Below, in pieces: positions 55,042 through 57,852 of a stretch of DNA of 57,852 nt. Source of the stretch: Prochlorococcus sp. AG-670-N10. GTDB taxonomy: Bacteria; Cyanobacteriota; Cyanobacteriia; PCC-6307; Cyanobiaceae. The stretch is from assembly GCA_003209065.1 (NCBI GenBank), contig QCSX01000009.1:1-57852 (forward strand), read 5' to 3'. A model generated the notes under the pieces. That model saw nothing but the letters and a program-made list of their open reading frames with translations. It was not told where the DNA came from and did not search any database. The position numbers and the translations under genes were made by a program. Positions within the stretch are counted from its first letter, which is position 1. Every line of letters begins with the position of its first letter.

Positions 55042-55962
55042 TTAAATAACACTTACCCCTGTAAACGTTTTGATATTATCTATAGTTTTTTTTGGAGTTT
55101 TTATAAGATCTTCATATGTAACTTCTATTAAATTGTCCTTAGGAATAAGATTTTTCATTATTTGCCATTTATCTAATATGAAGGATCTAGTAAACTTTGC
55201 ATCTTTCTCTGCGTTCCCAAGATATGGAATAAAACCAAATTCTTTATTAAATGATTTGATAGATTTTTCTATACTTTTCACATGATCGTATTTACGTTCA
55301 ATGTAAATAAATCTTGAGTTGGGAAATAACTCAAGTAATAAGTCAACTCTCGTTGTAAATGCTGGAGCTTTATTGATAAAAACTTTTCCAGGTAAACCAT
55401 CATGAATCCATGCCCATTCAAGAAGTAATTTTAATTTTTTTTTGAAATCTAATGTAGCTTTCCATTTGTACCATCTTTCTAAATCCTTAGATAATGACTT
55501 TCCAAGACCAATTGATGTTGGAGGATGTTCGCAACTCAATCTCATTAATGCAATATCTAACTCTTGAGGTCCCTCTGCTAATAATGGGACCCAATCAAAA
55601 AATCTATTTTTATAAGATGGTATAAATTTGCGAAAAAGTTCTTTAAATATTAAGGCTGCCTGAGGGCAACATGAAAACGTATTTTTTATTGTAGCTGCTT
55701 TAGTAGCTTTAACTATTTCTGTGTGGAGGTATGTTGTTCCACTTCTCCATGCACCTATAATAAAAATTGGATCAGGCATATTCTTTGGCTTCTTGTAAAG
55801 AATTTTTTGCAACCAATAAAGAGGTTCAGCCAACCAACCGAGTACAATATTCTGGAATAAATAAAAAGAAATAATAGGAAATCTATTAGCTTTTTTTAAC
55901 AACTCAAACTGAACAGAAGGTCTTAAGCATCCAATAATAATTAAGCGTGGATTGAAAAACAA
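55042..55962 (-). CDS. PAPS-dependent sulfotransferase
   Basis: This 306-residue protein has the phosphosulfate loop PIFIIGAWRSGTTYLHTEI near residue 65 and a 3'-phosphate segment RFIYIERKYDHVKSIEKSIK near residue 220. LIEVTYEDLIKTP near the end is typical of the family. No TPR part is present, unlike the sulfotransferase of candidate element A, and the two differ clearly outside the loops. Likely substrates are cell-surface glycans or lipids. It is the last gene before the third guaA-end copy and is convergent with the RHH operon, ending 12 bases after the pseudogene. Confidence 0.88.
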   Translation of the reverse strand: MFFNPRLIIIGCLRPSVQFELLKKANRFPIISFYLFQNIVLGWLAEPLYWLQKILYKKPKNMPDPIFIIGAWRSGTTYLHTEIVKATKAATIKNTFSCCPQAALIFKELFRKFIPSYKNRFFDWVPLLAEGPQELDIALMRLSCEHPPTSIGLGKSLSKDLERWYKWKATLDFKKKLKLLLEWAWIHDGLPGKVFINKAPAFTTRVDLLLELFPNSRFIYIERKYDHVKSIEKSIKSFNKEFGFIPYLGNAEKDAKFTRSFILDKWQIMKNLIPKDNLIEVTYEDLIKTPKKTIDNIKTFTGVSVI

Positions 55963-56112
55963 TAATCTATTTATATCCCAAATAAAGATTATCTATGGAA
56001 CTTTCGATAAGTCAATCAGTACTTATTGCTTTTGTAAGATACTCAAAATAATCTTTACATCTCTATGAAAGTAAAGTAATAAATATTTTTTCTTATGGTT
56101 CGCTGCCTACTA

Positions 56113-56134
56113 GGTTTCACGTGGGTTTCACGTG
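56113..56134 (+). repeat. tandem 11-bp arm-like pair 5 (perfect)
   Basis: GGTTTCACGTG occurs twice without spacer (56113-56123 and 56124-56134). It starts 89 bases before core 3, at the right end of candidate element B. Confidence 0.8.
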
Positions 56135-56201
56135 GCGGAATACGTGTTATAATATGCTCAGACCCATTGCTATAACTGTCTTTTTTATTAACCTTTTTGG
56201 A

Positions 56202-56222
56202 GGGACTATTGAGTGGGAATAA
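56202..56222 (+). repeat. att-like core 3 (diverged guaA-end copy)
   Basis: The bases read GGG ACT ATT GAG TGG GAA TAA, that is GTIEWE and a stop, as at the guaA end. ATTGAGTGGGA is identical to cores 1 and 2. It probably marks the original guaA 3' end before insertion. Confidence 0.65.
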
Positions 56223-56266
56223 AAAATACTTTAATTTTTTATCTTTAACTTTTTTACAAAATTATT

Positions 56267-56983
56267 ATGGATGCAACCATTAAATTAAGTAGGTCTACTG
56301 TTGAAAAATATCTTAATTGCCCTAGATGTTGCGTTCTTGATAAAAAGCATAAAATAAAACCTCCATCATTACCATTTACTCTAAATATTGCTGTAGATAA
56401 TTTATGTAAAAATGAGTTTGATTATTATCGTGAAAGACAGGAATCTCATCCTTTATTTATTGAGCATAATATCGATGCTGTACCTTTTAAACATGAAGAT
56501 ATAGATATTTGGAGAAGCAATTTTAAAGGAATAAGATATAAATCTACCGAACACAATTATGATTTTAGTGGTGCGGTCGATGATGTCTGGCAAAAAAAGA
56601 ATGGAGAGTTAATTATTGTTGATGTAAAAGCAACATCAAGAAATAATTTTGATTGGTTTGAAACTTTCAATAAATATGATTATGCAAAAGCATATAAAAG
56701 ACAATTAGAAATGTATCAGTGGTTATTTAGAAAAAATGGTTTCAAAGTTGCAGATGAAGCCTATCTTCTTTATTTTAATGGGAAAAAGAATGAAAAATTT
56801 TTTAATAATCAGTTAAAATTTGATGTGCATTTTATTAAGTTAGATTGCACTTCTTCATGGGTGGAAGGCAAAGTTATTCAAACAGTAGAGCTTCTCAGAT
56901 CTAATGAGTTTCCTCCAGCCTCTCTAAAATGTGAATATTGTAATTATTTAAAGAAGCGTTGGCAGTTGTCAAAAATTAATTAA
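56267..56983 (+). CDS. PD-(D/E)XK nuclease-superfamily protein, Cas4/RecB-like
   Basis: This 238-residue protein has the core of a RecB/Cas4-type nuclease: GAVDDVWQKKNGELIIVDVKATS gives the aspartate (about D105) and the D-V-K of the PD-(D/E)XK site (D119, K121), and QLEMYQWLF is the QxxxY motif (Q146, Y150). Cysteines cluster at both ends (NCPRCC at 18-22 and CEYC at 222-225), as in Fe-S nucleases of the Cas4/AddB group. No cas genes or CRISPR repeats are near. It probably followed guaA directly before the insertions. The Fe-S cluster is inference. Confidence 0.82.
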   Translation: MDATIKLSRSTVEKYLNCPRCCVLDKKHKIKPPSLPFTLNIAVDNLCKNEFDYYRERQESHPLFIEHNIDAVPFKHEDIDIWRSNFKGIRYKSTEHNYDFSGAVDDVWQKKNGELIIVDVKATSRNNFDWFETFNKYDYAKAYKRQLEMYQWLFRKNGFKVADEAYLLYFNGKKNEKFFNNQLKFDVHFIKLDCTSSWVEGKVIQTVELLRSNEFPPASLKCEYCNYLKKRWQLSKIN

Positions 56984-57069
56984 TCACTCTGAATAAATAA
57001 TATTATTTGATATTTCTGGAAAATTTTTTAAATAAAGATAATCTTTAAATAGAGAATAAATTTAAGATT

Positions 57070-57678
57070 TTGGTTAAACCGAAAATTTCTGAGAATAAAT
57101 TTAGAAACCATTTACAACAAGATGTTGTCAAAATTGCAGGTAAAACAATTTTTATTAATCCATTTTTATATTGGAGAAGGTTTGATGAAAATACTAATAG
57201 ATGGTTAAGAGAACCTGGACAAATGTCTGAAGAGCAAATTCAGCCAAATAGAAATCGGTTTTATCCTGAAATTGATTGGGCTGATTTAAGTCAAGATGAA
57301 AAGCTAATTAAAGATGCAAGTGTAGAAATGTTTTTAAAGACTTTAGAGCTTATAAGTACCTTTCATCCTCAGCTTAACTCTGGACAATTATTAGAAGTTG
57401 AGAGGAAAATGGCAATCACAAAAAAGCTACCTTTTGAAAAGTGGGTAAAAAAGTGTTTTGCTAAAAAAGCTAGAGCTGCAGAAGGTGAAAAAAGAAAATT
57501 CCAAAGAGATAGATTTATTAGAAGCTGGAGGGAATGGTTAATACATGAAAATACTCAGAAAGCTCTACTACCTGTAATTATCATTATATTTATTTCAGCA
57601 TTCATTGGATGGTCTTTAGGAGTTTCAAAAAACAGTTGCAATCCTTATTTTGAACAAAATCTAGATCAGTCAATTTGA
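57070..57678 (+). CDS. protein of unknown function with a C-terminal membrane anchor (202 aa)
   Basis: The gene starts with TTG, 86 bases after the nuclease-like gene. The soluble part contains FINPFLYWRRFDENTNRWLREPGQMSEEQI and a basic helical stretch (KKCFAKKARAAEGEKRKFQRDRF). Residues about 170-190 form one transmembrane helix (LLPVIIIIFISAFIGWSLGV), followed by a short tail, so it is tail-anchored. I do not recognise a family. The position suggests a core locus. Confidence 0.7.
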   Translation: MVKPKISENKFRNHLQQDVVKIAGKTIFINPFLYWRRFDENTNRWLREPGQMSEEQIQPNRNRFYPEIDWADLSQDEKLIKDASVEMFLKTLELISTFHPQLNSGQLLEVERKMAITKKLPFEKWVKKCFAKKARAAEGEKRKFQRDRFIRSWREWLIHENTQKALLPVIIIIFISAFIGWSLGVSKNSCNPYFEQNLDQSI

Positions 57679-57796
57679 AGTGCTTTATTAAATAGAATTA
57701 TTATTCAGAACTTAATATTATTTTGATGATTTGTAATTTATTAATTAGGATAATATGTAAGCAGTTTATTTTTAAGATTTCCTTATCATAATTTCT

Positions 57797-57852
57797 ATGG
57801 ATAATAATGATCAACCAAAAGATATATCAAATTTGGAATTTAATAAAAGTGA
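57797..57852 (+). CDS. 5' start of a gene that leaves the window
   Basis: An ATG at 57797 opens a frame that reads MDNNDQPKDISNLEFNKS up to the window end, with no stop. The distance of 118 bases from the gene before and the polar start fit a real N-terminus. The product cannot be told from 18 residues. Confidence 0.5.
   Translation, partial: MDNNDQPKDISNLEFNKS

Larger units (their letters stand above)
49281..56201. mobile_element. candidate integrated element B (about 6.9 kb)
   Basis: The segment lies between core 2 and the diverged core 3, with arm-like pairs inside both ends (49322-49343 and 56113-56134). Its cargo is mreB, a 52-residue ORF, a lipoprotein, MurA with a membrane tail, a secreted protein, an RHH operon and a sulfotransferase. 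No integrase is seen. mreB and murA could also be resident genes if the right boundary is wrong. Confidence 0.5.
55963..56266. other. right junction of the accessory region
   Basis: This 304-base gap has no gene. It holds the fifth arm-like pair (56113-56134), a TATAAT-like box in GTTATAATATG near 56150, and the diverged guaA-end copy 3 (56202-56222), which ends 44 bases before the next ATG. Confidence 0.65.

Overview
The window looks like a chromosome segment of a high-light-type Prochlorococcus (marine picocyanobacterium). The reasons are very low G+C, short intergenic spaces, many TTG/GTG starts, and the gene neighbourhood dnaN - PRC-barrel-like protein - purL - purF - topoisomerase A subunit - TPR protein - queG - DUF502 - nusB - ftsY - RsbU - argH. 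It carries cyanobacterial genes such as gap2, a CYP38/TLP40-type cyclophilin, cbiD, a single-domain sucrose-phosphate synthase and a glycine-rich RRM protein. The taxonomic call is inference from gene content and order; no search was run.

Layout. 1-10.55 kb: 3' part of mraY, a small conserved protein, sucrose-phosphate synthase, uvrA and recN (minus strand), then an ABC1 kinase, a DUF1400 protein and thrC (plus strand). 10.55-10.90 kb: a 346-base AT-rich gap before dnaN with three DnaA-box-like sites, a 15-bp direct repeat and a good promoter; it is a candidate replication origin. 10.9-47.25 kb: dense housekeeping genes for purine synthesis (purL, purF, guaA), topology, tRNA modification (queG, dusA), protein targeting and folding (ftsY, grpE, dnaJ), ribosome maturation (rsgA), peptidoglycan precursors (murC, murB), carbon metabolism (gap2), cofactors (thiL, pdxA, cbiD), fatty-acid synthesis (accB) and translation (efp). 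Several convergent pairs overlap at their 3' ends, and some terminators lie inside coding sequence.

47.25-56.22 kb: an accessory region that I read as two tandem integrated elements at the 3' end of guaA. The last codons of guaA (GTIEWE plus stop) recur at 49262-49282 and, diverged, at 56202-56222. Five tandem pairs of an 11-bp sequence (consensus GGTTTNYCRNG) lie near these three core sites, always on the side that would be inside an element, as expected for arm-type sites of a tyrosine recombinase. The left element (about 2 kb) carries one TPR-sulfotransferase. The right one (about 6.9 kb) carries mreB, a 52-residue ORF, a lipoprotein, a MurA joined in frame to a membrane segment across an A10 tract, a small secreted protein, a ribbon-helix-helix protein with candidate operators, a small operon with a decayed duplicate, and a second sulfotransferase. 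Neither contains an integrase. The cargo is biased to the cell envelope.

56.22-57.85 kb: a PD-(D/E)XK nuclease-like protein with cysteine pairs at both ends, an unrecognised single-pass membrane protein, and the first codons of a gene that runs off the window. This probably followed guaA directly before the insertions.
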